Program-made: the position numbers and the translations under genes
In this document: in pieces, positions 1 through 7,418 of the stretch
Layout: every line of letters starts with the position of its first letter
How positions within the stretch are numbered: the first letter of the stretch is position 1
Notes under the pieces: model-generated
What the model was told of the DNA's origin: nothing
Seen by the model: only the letters and a program-made list of their open reading frames with translations
Databases searched by the model: none
NCBI GenBank assembly: GCA_020441605.1
Contig: JAGRLX010000231.1
Location: forward strand, 1-14,462
DNA length: 14,462 bases
DNA from: Alphaproteobacteria bacterium
GTDB taxonomy: Bacteria > Pseudomonadota > Alphaproteobacteria > Rhizobiales > Aestuariivirgaceae
Reading direction: 5' to 3'

Positions 1-762
1 AACATGGTCTGGTACAACTACCGCCGCGTTCCGGCTGTGACCCTCGCTAAGCAACTGATCGATGAAGGCCGGCTTGGCAAGATCTTTCACTACCGGGCCA
101 AGTTTCTGCAGGATTGGACGATTTCGGCCGATTTACCGCAGGGCGGACAAGGTCTCTGGCGTCTCGATGTCGGCGTCGCCGGTAGTGGCGTAACGGGCGA
201 TCTGCTGGCCCACTGCATCGACACCGCAATGTGGTTGAATGGCGGCATCAGCACGGTGTCGGGCCTGACCGAGACCTTCATCAAGGAGCGGCATCACAAC
301 ATCACCGGCAAGACAGAGAAGGTCGGCATCGATGATGCAAGCCTGTTCCTTGCCCGCTTTGACAACGGCTCACTGGCAAGCTTCGAGGCCACGCGCTATG
401 CCCGTGGTCACAAGGCGCTCTACACGCTTGAGATCAATGGCGAACATGCCTCGATCTTCTGGGATCTGCATGACCTCCATCGCCTGCAGTACTTCGATCA
501 CCGTGACGAGGGTCGCGTACGTGGATGGCGTTCGGTGCACATTACCGACGGCGATCATCCATACATGAGCAAATGGTGGGTACCGGGTTTGCAGATCGGA
601 TACGAGCATACATTCATCCATCAGGTAGCCGATTTTCTGGATGCGATCGACGGCGGCAAGTCGGCCGCCCCTACATTCCGCGATGCCCTGGCGACGGACA
701 TTGTGACTGATGCGGTATTGAAGTCAGCGCGCACTGGCCAGTGGGAGAATGCCAAGGGCTAG
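1..762 (+). CDS. Gfo/Idh/MocA family oxidoreductase, 3' part (5' end outside window)
   Basis: This is the C-terminal part of an NAD(P)-dependent sugar or cyclitol dehydrogenase/reductase of the Gfo/Idh/MocA family. The frame is open from base 1 and ends at TAG 760-762, leaving 253 codons. The N-terminal Rossmann fold with its glycine-rich motif and EKP motif lies upstream of the window. Visible family marks are YNYRR at codons 5-9, at the start of the alpha/beta substrate domain, and DLLAHCID at codons 67-74, which matches the D-x3-H region holding the catalytic His (His71). The remainder is the beta-sheet-rich C-terminal domain. The ATG at base 4 is internal, not the start. The gene lies 126 bp before the ABC-transporter genes on the same strand, so a shared catabolic role is likely. 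The exact substrate (inositol, glucose, apiose or other) cannot be told. The family call is secure. Confidence 0.88.
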   Translation, partial: NMVWYNYRRVPAVTLAKQLIDEGRLGKIFHYRAKFLQDWTISADLPQGGQGLWRLDVGVAGSGVTGDLLAHCIDTAMWLNGGISTVSGLTETFIKERHHNITGKTEKVGIDDASLFLARFDNGSLASFEATRYARGHKALYTLEINGEHASIFWDLHDLHRLQYFDHRDEGRVRGWRSVHITDGDHPYMSKWWVPGLQIGYEHTFIHQVADFLDAIDGGKSAAPTFRDALATDIVTDAVLKSARTGQWENAKG

Positions 763-888
763 GAAACTTGCCTGATTTTTCAGCGCCACTACTCGGTAAA
801 AGCCGTGATAGGCGTCTTGCAAAATGTGAGATACAGGCTAGTCTGAAACAAACATGGCGCCAACGGGGCCGCTGAACAGGGACGGGGA

Positions 889-1980
889 ATGACAGGAAGT
901 GACAGCCACGCATTACGCTTATCAGGGATATCGAAATCCTATGGTGATGTACATGCGCTCAGGAACTTGTCGTTCGAAGTGGCGGAAGGCCGGTTTTTCG
1001 TCCTGTTTGGACCTAGTGCCGTCGGTAAGACTACGACACTGCGGACCATAGCTGGATTGGTGGCGACAGACTCGGGCGTGCTTGAAATCTTCGGCAGGGA
1101 CATGACCACGGCGCCGATCGCCGGTCGTGGCGTGTCGATGGTCTTTCAGTCCTTTGCGCTTTATCCGCATCTTACGGTTTATGAGAATTTCGCCTATCCC
1201 TTGCGCGAGGAGAAGGTGGCCCGCGAGGAGATCGATCGCCGGGTGAAGGAAACGGCGGCGATGCTGAAACTCAGCCATCGGCTGGAGCGTAAACCGAACA
1301 CGCTTTCTGGTGGCGAGCAGCAGCGCGTGGCGCTCGGCCGATCATTGATCCGCCGGCCGCGCATTCTACTGCTCGATGAGCCACTGACGAACCTTGACGC
1401 CAAGCTGCGCCATGACATGCGGGCCGAGCTCAAGCGACTTCACCGGCAGTTCGGCATGACAATCGTTTATGCCACCCCGGACGAACTCGAAGCGCTTTCA
1501 ATGGGCGAAGAGATCGCTGTGATGCGTGACGGTGCCATTGTGCAGATCGGTACGCCGGATGAACTCTACGAAAGGCCCATCGATTCTTATGTCGCCAGCA
1601 AGATCGGTTCGCCTCATATGAACATGATCAAGGCGGTTATCGCCAAGGATCAGAAATCATTGGACACATCTGTCGGCGTGGTGAACACGGGCCAAAAGAT
1701 CGATGCAGCAGGTGCCGGCGATGCAGCGCTGATTGGAATACGCCCCAGCGATCTGCGAATAGCACATGAGGGCGACAAGGCCATCGATTCCCGAATACAT
1801 CTGATCGAACCTTTGGGAGACGTGACGATCGTATCGGTCGAGGCCGGTCAGGAGATATTGCGGCTGGTTCTGCCGGAGTCGGCGGCAATTTCGATGCAAC
1901 CTGGAGATCAACTGCCAGTCGTCATCGATCCAACAAAGATACACATCTTCAACGCCGCAAGTGGTCAGGCGATGTCCTGA
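889..1980 (+). CDS. Carbohydrate ABC transporter ATPase A (UgpC/MalK type), switch His replaced by Pro
   Basis: A 363-residue cytoplasmic ATPase of a CUT1-type sugar or polyol importer. Motifs in order: Walker A GPSAVGKT 41-48, Q-loop Gln87, signature LSGGE 139-143, Walker B ending in Asp163-Glu164, D-loop TNLD 167-170, then a TOBE-like regulatory domain from about residue 240 to the end. The H-loop is abnormal. Where the family has THDQxEA this protein has TPDELEA, so the switch His is Pro197 (CCG, 1477-1479). A CCG codon needs two base changes to become a His codon, so a single read error is unlikely. The start ATG follows AGGGAC (878-883) at good spacing. The gene precedes the binding protein, and a second ATPase lies after the permeases. 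The two probably form a heterodimer in which this subunit supplies a defective nucleotide pocket but an intact signature. Confidence 0.95.
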   Translation: MTGSDSHALRLSGISKSYGDVHALRNLSFEVAEGRFFVLFGPSAVGKTTTLRTIAGLVATDSGVLEIFGRDMTTAPIAGRGVSMVFQSFALYPHLTVYENFAYPLREEKVAREEIDRRVKETAAMLKLSHRLERKPNTLSGGEQQRVALGRSLIRRPRILLLDEPLTNLDAKLRHDMRAELKRLHRQFGMTIVYATPDELEALSMGEEIAVMRDGAIVQIGTPDELYERPIDSYVASKIGSPHMNMIKAVIAKDQKSLDTSVGVVNTGQKIDAAGAGDAALIGIRPSDLRIAHEGDKAIDSRIHLIEPLGDVTIVSVEAGQEILRLVLPESAAISMQPGDQLPVVIDPTKIHIFNAASGQAMS

Positions 1981-2013
1981 GGCCTGCGGCGGGAAGCAGT
2001 CCGGTTAACTATG

Positions 2014-2018
2014 GGAGG
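2014..2018 (+). promoter_or_regulatory. Strong ribosome binding site of the binding-protein gene
   Basis: GGAGG lies nine bases before the ATG at 2028. It is the best Shine-Dalgarno match in the + strand operon, fitting the high synthesis level usual for periplasmic binding proteins, and it fixes the start codon. Confidence 0.8.
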
Positions 2019-2027
2019 AAACCTGCA

Positions 2028-3461
2028 ATGACCGTGATGACGAAACTGAAAGGGTTTGCGACAGCCACTGGCTTCGCAGCCACGCTGATGGTGGGAGGTG
2101 CGACGTTCGCATCCGCCGAAGAGGTGACGCTGACGATGGCCGTGCCGGACTGGCCGCCGACCCGCATCATGAAGAAGTTCTTCGATGAGCAATACAAGCC
2201 GAAATCCGGCAACACTGTGAAGCTCGATGTCGATTTTATTCCCTGGCCCGATTTCTATACTCGGGTGAATGCGTCGCTTACATCCGGTGAGCAGAAGTAC
2301 AACTTCATCGTATCTGACTCGCAATGGCTGGGCGCCTTCGTCGAAGGCGGCTACTTCCGCAAGATTAACGATCTTCTGGAAGCAGACCCGGATTTCATGG
2401 CGACCTTCAAGTCCATTCACCCGAATCCGTTGAACGCTTACTCGACCTATCCGCATAAGACCGAGAACTACTACGGCTTCCCGCAGTTTCCCGACGTGTT
2501 GGTGAACTACGCGCGCAAGGATATCATCTGCCACGAAGAAGAGCAGAAGAATTTCCAGGCCAAGTACGGCAAGAAGCTTCCTTGCACCGGCGAAGAGCTG
2601 GACGATATGACCTGGGATGACTTCAAGAACGTCGGGGAGTTCTTCCGCCGCAAGAAGGGCGAGATGCTTGCCGGCGCCCCGGCTGAGGACGATTTCTATG
2701 GAATTGCCTATCAGGCAGGCAAGGGCTATGACTTCTCGTCCATGCAGATTAACGGTTTCATCTGGCAGATGGGTGGCAATACCTGGGATGAAACCCAGGC
2801 TCCAACTGGTCAGGCGGAAGGCGTAGTGAACTCGCCGGAAGCCGTGGCGGCACTTGAAAAGTACCTGAGCCTTATCGAATACATGCCGCCCGTCGCCAAG
2901 ACCGGTACCATGGACATCTTCGTATCGGATCAGTTGTTCCGCGAAGGCAAAGTGGCAATGAACATCGACTGGATCGGTCTTGGCGAAGCCTCGCTTGATC
3001 CGAACTCGTCTAAAGTGTCCGATAAGCTTGTCTTTGGTCAGATGCCCGGCACCAGGGGTGCCGACGGCAAGATGATCCGCTGGTCGAACATCGGTGGCCA
3101 GCCCTTCGTGCTGACAACCTGGACGACTGACGCTCAGATTTCGGAAGCCGTCGAATTCGTCAAGTGGTGGCTGTCGAATGACATCCAGCATCAGTTCGCC
3201 GCCGGCGGTGGCCAGTCTGCTGTGAAGGCGGTCTACGAGGATCCCAAATACGTGACCTATCGTCCGTGGAACCGCGCTTGGGCTCCCCAGCTCGATTGGC
3301 AGAAGGACGTTTGGCATGTGCCGCAGTTCTTCGAGTTGCTCACCCAGCAGCAGGACCAGTTCGACCTTGCCATCACCGGCAAGCAGGACGCCAAGACCAC
3401 GCTGGATAATATCGCCAAGTTCCAGCAGAACCTGCTGACTGAGGCAGGCCTGATCCAGTAA
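2028..3461 (+). CDS. Periplasmic sugar/polyol-binding protein of ABC importer (SBP family 1)
   Basis: A 477-residue extracellular solute-binding protein. It captures the substrate in the periplasm and delivers it to the two permeases encoded next. The N-terminus is a typical Sec signal peptide: positive residues Lys6 and Lys8, a hydrophobic core at about 10-24, and a predicted signal peptidase I site after ASA at residues 28-30, giving a mature protein starting EEVTL. Length and overall pattern fit the CUT1 family-1 binding proteins. The body is rich in Trp and Tyr, which often stack against sugar rings in this family. Two cysteines fall near residues 170 and 188 and could form a disulfide in the periplasm (inference). 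No lipobox Cys is present, so it is soluble rather than lipid-anchored. A hairpin follows the stop and may keep its transcript level above that of the permeases. The ligand is unknown. Confidence 0.95.
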   Translation: MTVMTKLKGFATATGFAATLMVGGATFASAEEVTLTMAVPDWPPTRIMKKFFDEQYKPKSGNTVKLDVDFIPWPDFYTRVNASLTSGEQKYNFIVSDSQWLGAFVEGGYFRKINDLLEADPDFMATFKSIHPNPLNAYSTYPHKTENYYGFPQFPDVLVNYARKDIICHEEEQKNFQAKYGKKLPCTGEELDDMTWDDFKNVGEFFRRKKGEMLAGAPAEDDFYGIAYQAGKGYDFSSMQINGFIWQMGGNTWDETQAPTGQAEGVVNSPEAVAALEKYLSLIEYMPPVAKTGTMDIFVSDQLFREGKVAMNIDWIGLGEASLDPNSSKVSDKLVFGQMPGTRGADGKMIRWSNIGGQPFVLTTWTTDAQISEAVEFVKWWLSNDIQHQFAAGGGQSAVKAVYEDPKYVTYRPWNRAWAPQLDWQKDVWHVPQFFELLTQQQDQFDLAITGKQDAKTTLDNIAKFQQNLLTEAGLIQ

Positions 3462-3484
3462 CACGGCTTTGGATCCAAAAAATC

Positions 3485-3514
3485 GGAACGCGCGAGATCA
3501 TCTCCGCGCGTTCC
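3485..3514 (+). terminator. Hairpin between binding-protein and permease genes (partial terminator or mRNA stabiliser)
   Basis: GGAACGCGCG at 3485-3494 and CGCGCGTTCC at 3505-3514 form a perfect ten-base-pair stem with a ten-base loop. Only four T residues follow (3517-3520), so full termination is doubtful. The position, directly after the binding-protein gene and before the permease genes, is the classic site for a structure that gives the binding protein more mRNA than the membrane subunits. The hairpin is seen directly; its function is inferred. Confidence 0.7.
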
Positions 3515-3547
3515 ACTTTTCCCTCGAACAAGGCCAAGACGAGAAAG

Positions 3548-4603
3548 ATGACCGCTGTATCTGCGCCCACGCCTAGCCTCTTCAATGTGGCGCCCGACAA
3601 TTGGAAGCTGGCAATCGTCATAGGCCTTGTAGTGGCAGTCATTGCCACCACTGTCTTCCCTGCGTCCGTGTCATTCTGGATCATCGGGGCAATGGTTGCC
3701 CTGGTGGCGGCCAGCTTTGTGGCTAACGCTTTCCGACGCAAATATTTCGGCGGTCTCTTGGTGGCACCTGCCATTGCAGTGCTCTTCGTGATGAACATCT
3801 TCCCGCTTCTTTGGTCGCTGGGATTGTCCTTCTTCGCATATCAGTCCAATCAGCAGTCCATACGCTTCGTCGGCCTAAACAATTACATTAAGGTCTTGAC
3901 CAACGAATTGGCGGCGGAAGCAAACTGGCATGCCTTGACCAACACCGCTTTGTTCGTGATCTTCACGGTCGCAGCGCAAATGATTACCGGCTTCCTGCTG
4001 GCCATGCTCTTTGCCAAGCAGTTTCCCCTTCGCAAGTATCTGCTGATCCTCGTCCTGACCCCCATGATGCTGTCGGTCGTCGCGGCCGGAGTTTTCTTCT
4101 CCTACTACTACGATCCGACCTTTGGCATTCTAAGCTACGTCATTGGTGGCATCACCGGTGAACAGTTCATCCTCATGGACAACAAGGTGGGCGCTGTGGC
4201 CGGAATCGTGTTTGCCGATGCCTGGATGTGGTCGCCCTTCGTCATGTTGCTGGTTCTCGCGGGTCTCGTTTCTGTCCCAAAGTATCTTTACGAGGCTGCG
4301 GCCATCGATCGGGTGTCAAGCTGGCGCCGCTTCTGGACGATCACCTTTCCCTATATCCGCGGGCTATTGATGCTTGCCCTGTTATTCCGCACCATTGAGG
4401 CATTCAAGCTCGCCGATCTCGTATATATCCTCACACGCGGCGGCAATGACACACTGACGGTTTCATATCATCTCATTCGCATAGCCAACGAACAGAACAA
4501 GACCAGCGAAGGTGCGGCAATTTCATATCTGATGCTGTTCATGGTGATCGTGCTCACCAACCTTTATCTTTACCTGGCCAACCGCCGCAACCAGGGAGCT
4601 TGA
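3548..4603 (+). CDS. ABC transporter permease 1 (MalF/UgpA type)
   Basis: A 351-residue inner-membrane permease of a CUT1 sugar importer, half of the translocation pore. Hydrophobic segments include an extra N-terminal pair (about 20-37 and 42-60) before the usual six-helix core, so about eight helices are expected. The cytoplasmic EAA loop that docks on the ATPase starts at EAAAID (249-254), followed by a Trp-Arg-Arg-Phe stretch and TFP. The usual Gly after the Asp is Arg255, a mild departure from the consensus EAAxxDG. The ribosome site is weak (AAGG at 3530-3533, otherwise AG-rich), in line with lower translation than the binding protein. The stop lies three bases before the next gene's ATG, so the two permeases are probably translationally coupled. 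Confidence 0.95.
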   Translation: MTAVSAPTPSLFNVAPDNWKLAIVIGLVVAVIATTVFPASVSFWIIGAMVALVAASFVANAFRRKYFGGLLVAPAIAVLFVMNIFPLLWSLGLSFFAYQSNQQSIRFVGLNNYIKVLTNELAAEANWHALTNTALFVIFTVAAQMITGFLLAMLFAKQFPLRKYLLILVLTPMMLSVVAAGVFFSYYYDPTFGILSYVIGGITGEQFILMDNKVGAVAGIVFADAWMWSPFVMLLVLAGLVSVPKYLYEAAAIDRVSSWRRFWTITFPYIRGLLMLALLFRTIEAFKLADLVYILTRGGNDTLTVSYHLIRIANEQNKTSEGAAISYLMLFMVIVLTNLYLYLANRRNQGA

Positions 4604-4606
4604 TCA

Positions 4607-5551
4607 ATGGCTGACAAAGTTTCTATTTGGGAAGCGCTTGGTTTCCGCAAGGCGAGCGGAGTGGGTGAAGCCGGTTGGGGTCGGACACTCGGTGTGGCGA
4701 TCGTCTCCATCATCTACTTCCTGCCTGTACTTTTCATCATCTTCACCGCCATCAAGCCTGCATCGGTTGCACTTGCGGTTCCGCCGACGCTTTCGCCAAC
4801 ATCACTTTTTGGCTTGATTCCCGATCACTACGTGTTCACCCCCACACTTGAGAACTTCGGGTCGGTGTTCTCCCGGGTGATGACACCTGGCGGCGCCCCG
4901 GAACCGACCGGCTTTGATCGCTTCTTCTTCAACTCCATTGTCATTGCCACAGTGTCGGTGCTGCTGGCCTTGGTCATCGGGACGCTCGCCGCATTCGGCT
5001 TCTCGCGCTATCCGTTGAAGGGCAACGACACATACCTCTTCATAATTCTTACAACACGCATGTTGCCAGCGATTGTCGTGATCATTCCTGTGATCCTGAT
5101 GTTCCGAGTCGTTGGACTGTCGGGCTCCTATCTTGGCATCATCCTTCTTTATACGGCATTCAACCTGGCGTTCACGATCTGGATGATGAAAAGCTTCTTC
5201 GACGAGCTCTCGCTTGATGTCGAAGATGCCGCACGTATCGATGGTTCCTCCGGCTTGCGTGTTTTCTTCAAGATCTGCCTGCCGCAGGTCGTGGCGGGAC
5301 TTGCAGCAACTTTCGTGTTCGGTCTTATCCTGACCTGGAACGAATTTCTGTTCGCGCTTCTGCTCTCGGGCCCGGACACAAGAACCGTTCCAGTGGCCAT
5401 GAATCAGGCTGTTTCATCTGGCGGCCGCGGCACCGACTGGACTCTGCTCGCGGCAATCGAAACCCTTTTCCTGATCCCTGTCTTCCTCGTCACGTTCTTC
5501 CTGCAGAATCATCTGCTGCGTGGCGTCACTTTTGGAACGGTCAAGCGCTGA
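4607..5551 (+). CDS. ABC transporter permease 2 (MalG/UgpE type)
   Basis: A 314-residue inner-membrane permease, the second pore subunit of the CUT1 importer. It has one N-terminal helix (about 27-48), a periplasmic stretch of roughly 55 residues, then five more hydrophobic segments. The EAA loop reads EDAARIDG at 196-203 followed by a basic-aromatic stretch and CLP, the standard ATPase-docking motif with its Gly intact, unlike permease 1. The ribosome site AGGGAG (4593-4598) lies inside the end of the upstream permease gene, eight bases before the ATG. The C-terminus ends in FGTVKR, like many MalG-type permeases. The stop TGA (5549-5551) sits immediately before the ATG of ATPase B at 5553, so the genes are very tightly linked. 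Confidence 0.95.
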   Translation: MADKVSIWEALGFRKASGVGEAGWGRTLGVAIVSIIYFLPVLFIIFTAIKPASVALAVPPTLSPTSLFGLIPDHYVFTPTLENFGSVFSRVMTPGGAPEPTGFDRFFFNSIVIATVSVLLALVIGTLAAFGFSRYPLKGNDTYLFIILTTRMLPAIVVIIPVILMFRVVGLSGSYLGIILLYTAFNLAFTIWMMKSFFDELSLDVEDAARIDGSSGLRVFFKICLPQVVAGLAATFVFGLILTWNEFLFALLLSGPDTRTVPVAMNQAVSSGGRGTDWTLLAAIETLFLIPVFLVTFFLQNHLLRGVTFGTVKR

Positions 5552-5552
5552 G

Positions 5553-6641
5553 ATGTCGACGATAGAAATCAAGAAAGCAACGAAGCGGTTCGGAGACTTT
5601 GTTGCCGTGCGCGACGCTGACCTCTCGGTTGGAGCGGGCGAGGTGGTTTGCTTACTTGGCCCCTCAGGCTGCGGCAAGACCACGACCCTTAGAATGATCG
5701 CAGGATTGGAGCGCACGACGTCGGGGGACATTATCATCGCTGGACAGCGTATGAATGAGCTGCCGCCCGAAAGGCGAGACATCGCCATGGTGTTTCAATT
5801 TTATGCGCTCTATCCCGCATTGTCGGTCGGACAAAACATTGCGATGCCGCTGCACTATGAAAGATTGTCGAAGTCCGAGATCGACAGCCGTGTCCTCAGG
5901 GTCGCGGAGATCATGCACCTGACAGATGTGCTTGATCGAATGCCGAGCCACATTTCCGAAGGGGAGAAGCAGCGTCTCGCTGTCGCTCGTGCCATTGTAC
6001 GGGATCCCAATTGCTTCCTGTTTGACGAGCCCCTATCTCGCCTCGATGTGGAGCTTAGGCATTCCATGCGCGGTCAGATCAAGGAAGTGTTGCAAGGCCT
6101 CTCGAAGGCCACCGTGATTGTTACGCATGATCAGCTTGAAGCGCTGACCATGGCCCATCGCATAGCGATCATGAAGGATGGTGTGATTGAGCAAGTGGGA
6201 ACTCCCCACGAGGTTTTTGCCAAGCCGGCCAACGTGTTCGTCGCGAGCTTCATTGGAACACCCCAAATGAACCTTCTGGAGGTCGACTTGATCGGAGTCG
6301 GTCAGGGTTACGCAGAGATGAGCATAAATGGGAGTCCGGTACGGATGCCAACTGATCCGGCCACAGCACAACTGAAGCCGTCGAAGATTACGGTAGGTAT
6401 CCGGCCCAGAGCCTTTAATCTCATCTCGGAAGCTAGTCCCGAGACCATCGGTGTTGTCGCTGAGTTGGTTGAACCAATGGGCGCTGAAACGCTTATCCAC
6501 GCGCGGTCTGCAAGTGGAGGCGACATACGGGTAGTGGTCTCTCGTGACAAGAAGATCAAGATGGGAGAGTCGTTGCATCTTATGCCAGACGCTGGCCAAG
6601 TCCACATCTTTGGCCAAGATGGGAAGGCGGTACGCTCGTGA
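5553..6641 (+). CDS. Carbohydrate ABC transporter ATPase B, degenerate signature ISEGE
   Basis: A 362-residue ATPase of the same importer. I chose ATG 5553, one base after the permease stop, because the protein then begins MSTIEIKKATKRFG like the family; the upstream in-frame start at 5520 would overlap the permease. Motifs: Walker A GPSGCGKT 36-43, Q-loop Gln82, Walker B Asp158-Glu159, D-loop LSRLD, and an intact switch His192 in THDQLEA. The ABC signature is abnormal: ISEGE at 134-138 instead of LSGGQ/E, with Glu136 in place of the first Gly. A TOBE-like domain occupies about 235-362. ATPase A has the opposite fault, a lost His with a good signature. In a head-to-tail heterodimer, this subunit's pocket meets ATPase A's good signature and forms the likely catalytic site. 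Its last four bases overlap the next gene. Confidence 0.95.
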   Translation: MSTIEIKKATKRFGDFVAVRDADLSVGAGEVVCLLGPSGCGKTTTLRMIAGLERTTSGDIIIAGQRMNELPPERRDIAMVFQFYALYPALSVGQNIAMPLHYERLSKSEIDSRVLRVAEIMHLTDVLDRMPSHISEGEKQRLAVARAIVRDPNCFLFDEPLSRLDVELRHSMRGQIKEVLQGLSKATVIVTHDQLEALTMAHRIAIMKDGVIEQVGTPHEVFAKPANVFVASFIGTPQMNLLEVDLIGVGQGYAEMSINGSPVRMPTDPATAQLKPSKITVGIRPRAFNLISEASPETIGVVAELVEPMGAETLIHARSASGGDIRVVVSRDKKIKMGESLHLMPDAGQVHIFGQDGKAVRS

Positions 6642-7081
6642 GCAAGCACAATCAAGTGGGGATGAGTGCGCAGGCTGCGATACGTCTGGAATTTGGCATT
6701 ATAGGTCTCGGCATTCTTGCGCTCGTTCTGATCTTTCAACCATTCAGTATAACGCTGTTTGCGGTAGGCAGCGGACTTGTTGTCCTTGCTGGTCTGATCA
6801 ACAATCTCTTGCCTCTGGCGAAGCCGGGTGTCCCGCTGGGCTCTGTCGTCACAGTTGGAATGGTGGTTGCGATGATCTTTTGCATCGTGATTTTGATTGC
6901 AGTGACCGCAGCACACCTTTATGGGGCATTCTTCCTCAAACCACCCGATCCGAACACTCTCGCGGGGAAGGCTCAGCTCGCGGCGAAGCCATTTTACCTG
7001 ACGACTTTCTTTTGGTCCGTGGCGGGGCTGGCTGCGGTACTAGCTGGCATCATAACCATCCGCGGCAAATATGGCAGGTAG
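6638..7081 (+). CDS. Small four-helix inner-membrane protein of the ABC operon (unknown function)
   Basis: A 147-residue hydrophobic protein that I cannot assign to a named family. It starts with GTG at 6638 in a four-base GTGA overlap with the stop of ATPase B, the usual sign of translational coupling, and GGGAAGG (6621-6627) lies upstream. An alternative ATG at 6662 would remove only eight residues. About four membrane helices are visible, near 19-35, 38-56, 66-93 and 119-141, with short loops and a basic C-terminus (RGKYGR). No signal peptide, Cys pair or catalytic motif is evident. Its coupling to the transporter suggests an accessory membrane subunit or assembly factor. Small membrane proteins occur beside glycerol and polyol importers of rhizobia, but I cannot show homology to those from here. 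Confidence 0.8.
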   Translation: MSKHNQVGMSAQAAIRLEFGIIGLGILALVLIFQPFSITLFAVGSGLVVLAGLINNLLPLAKPGVPLGSVVTVGMVVAMIFCIVILIAVTAAHLYGAFFLKPPDPNTLAGKAQLAAKPFYLTTFFWSVAGLAAVLAGIITIRGKYGR

Positions 7082-7312
7082 GATGTTCCCTAGTGCCTTC
7101 GTAATAAGCCACTCTGATATCTGCGGTCTGCGTCTTCCAGTGCGCAGGGTTTTTGACGACAATGGAACCAACCTTTCAAAGTACGGCAGTGAATGGCGGG
7201 TGCAGCCAACTCATTGTTTGTACGAGGCAGGTGGGGCCGACTTCTGCAATCCGGTTGCTCAGATATTTCTGGCGGCTTCTCAACATGGTGAACATGCGGG
7301 CGGGGCTTCATC

Positions 7313-7335
7313 GTTCAACCGTGAGACAGTTGAAC
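7313..7335. repeat. Inverted repeat GTTCAAC-N9-GTTGAAC
   Basis: A perfect seven-base inverted repeat with arms at 7313-7319 and 7329-7335, nine bases apart. It is about 90 bases before the SDR start and could bind a dimeric regulator. As an RNA hairpin it would be weak. The role is inferred only from its position. Confidence 0.4.
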
Positions 7336-7376
7336 CAATGGTCCCTGGCTCTGATGCTGGAAGATGTGGAGCGGTG

Positions 7377-7390
7377 TGACCCGTAGGTCA
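7377..7390. promoter_or_regulatory. Possible operator TGACC-N4-GGTCA overlapping a -10-like box
   Basis: Perfect five-base arms at 7377-7381 and 7386-7390 overlap the -10-like CATAAT (7389-7394), about 30 bases before the SDR start. That is where a repressor site would be expected. A short palindrome of this size can arise by chance, so the assignment is tentative. Confidence 0.3.
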
Positions 7391-7418
7391 TAATGATGAA
7401 ACTTTGAAAGATCAGAGC

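Larger units (their letters stand above)
7082..7418. other. Non-coding stretch between importer operon and SDR gene, with two inverted repeats
   Basis: No frame here gives a convincing protein. Two inverted repeats are visible and listed separately. CATAAT at 7389-7394 resembles a -10 box (five of six bases match TATAAT), but no good -35 box lies 16-18 bases upstream. The SDR gene downstream may have its own promoter here. No clear terminator follows the small membrane protein gene, so read-through from the importer operon is also possible. Confidence 0.5.

Noticed and set aside
1965..3464. A 499-codon open frame on the - strand across the binding-protein gene
   Set aside because: It mirrors the binding-protein gene almost end to end, has no family-like motifs, and the + strand frame has a signal peptide, a strong ribosome site and a clear family match.
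6468..7341. GTTGAACCAATGG occurs at 6468-6480 and 7329-7341, suggesting a duplicated fragment of the ATPase gene
   Set aside because: The match does not extend beyond 13 bases on either side, so it is best taken as chance.
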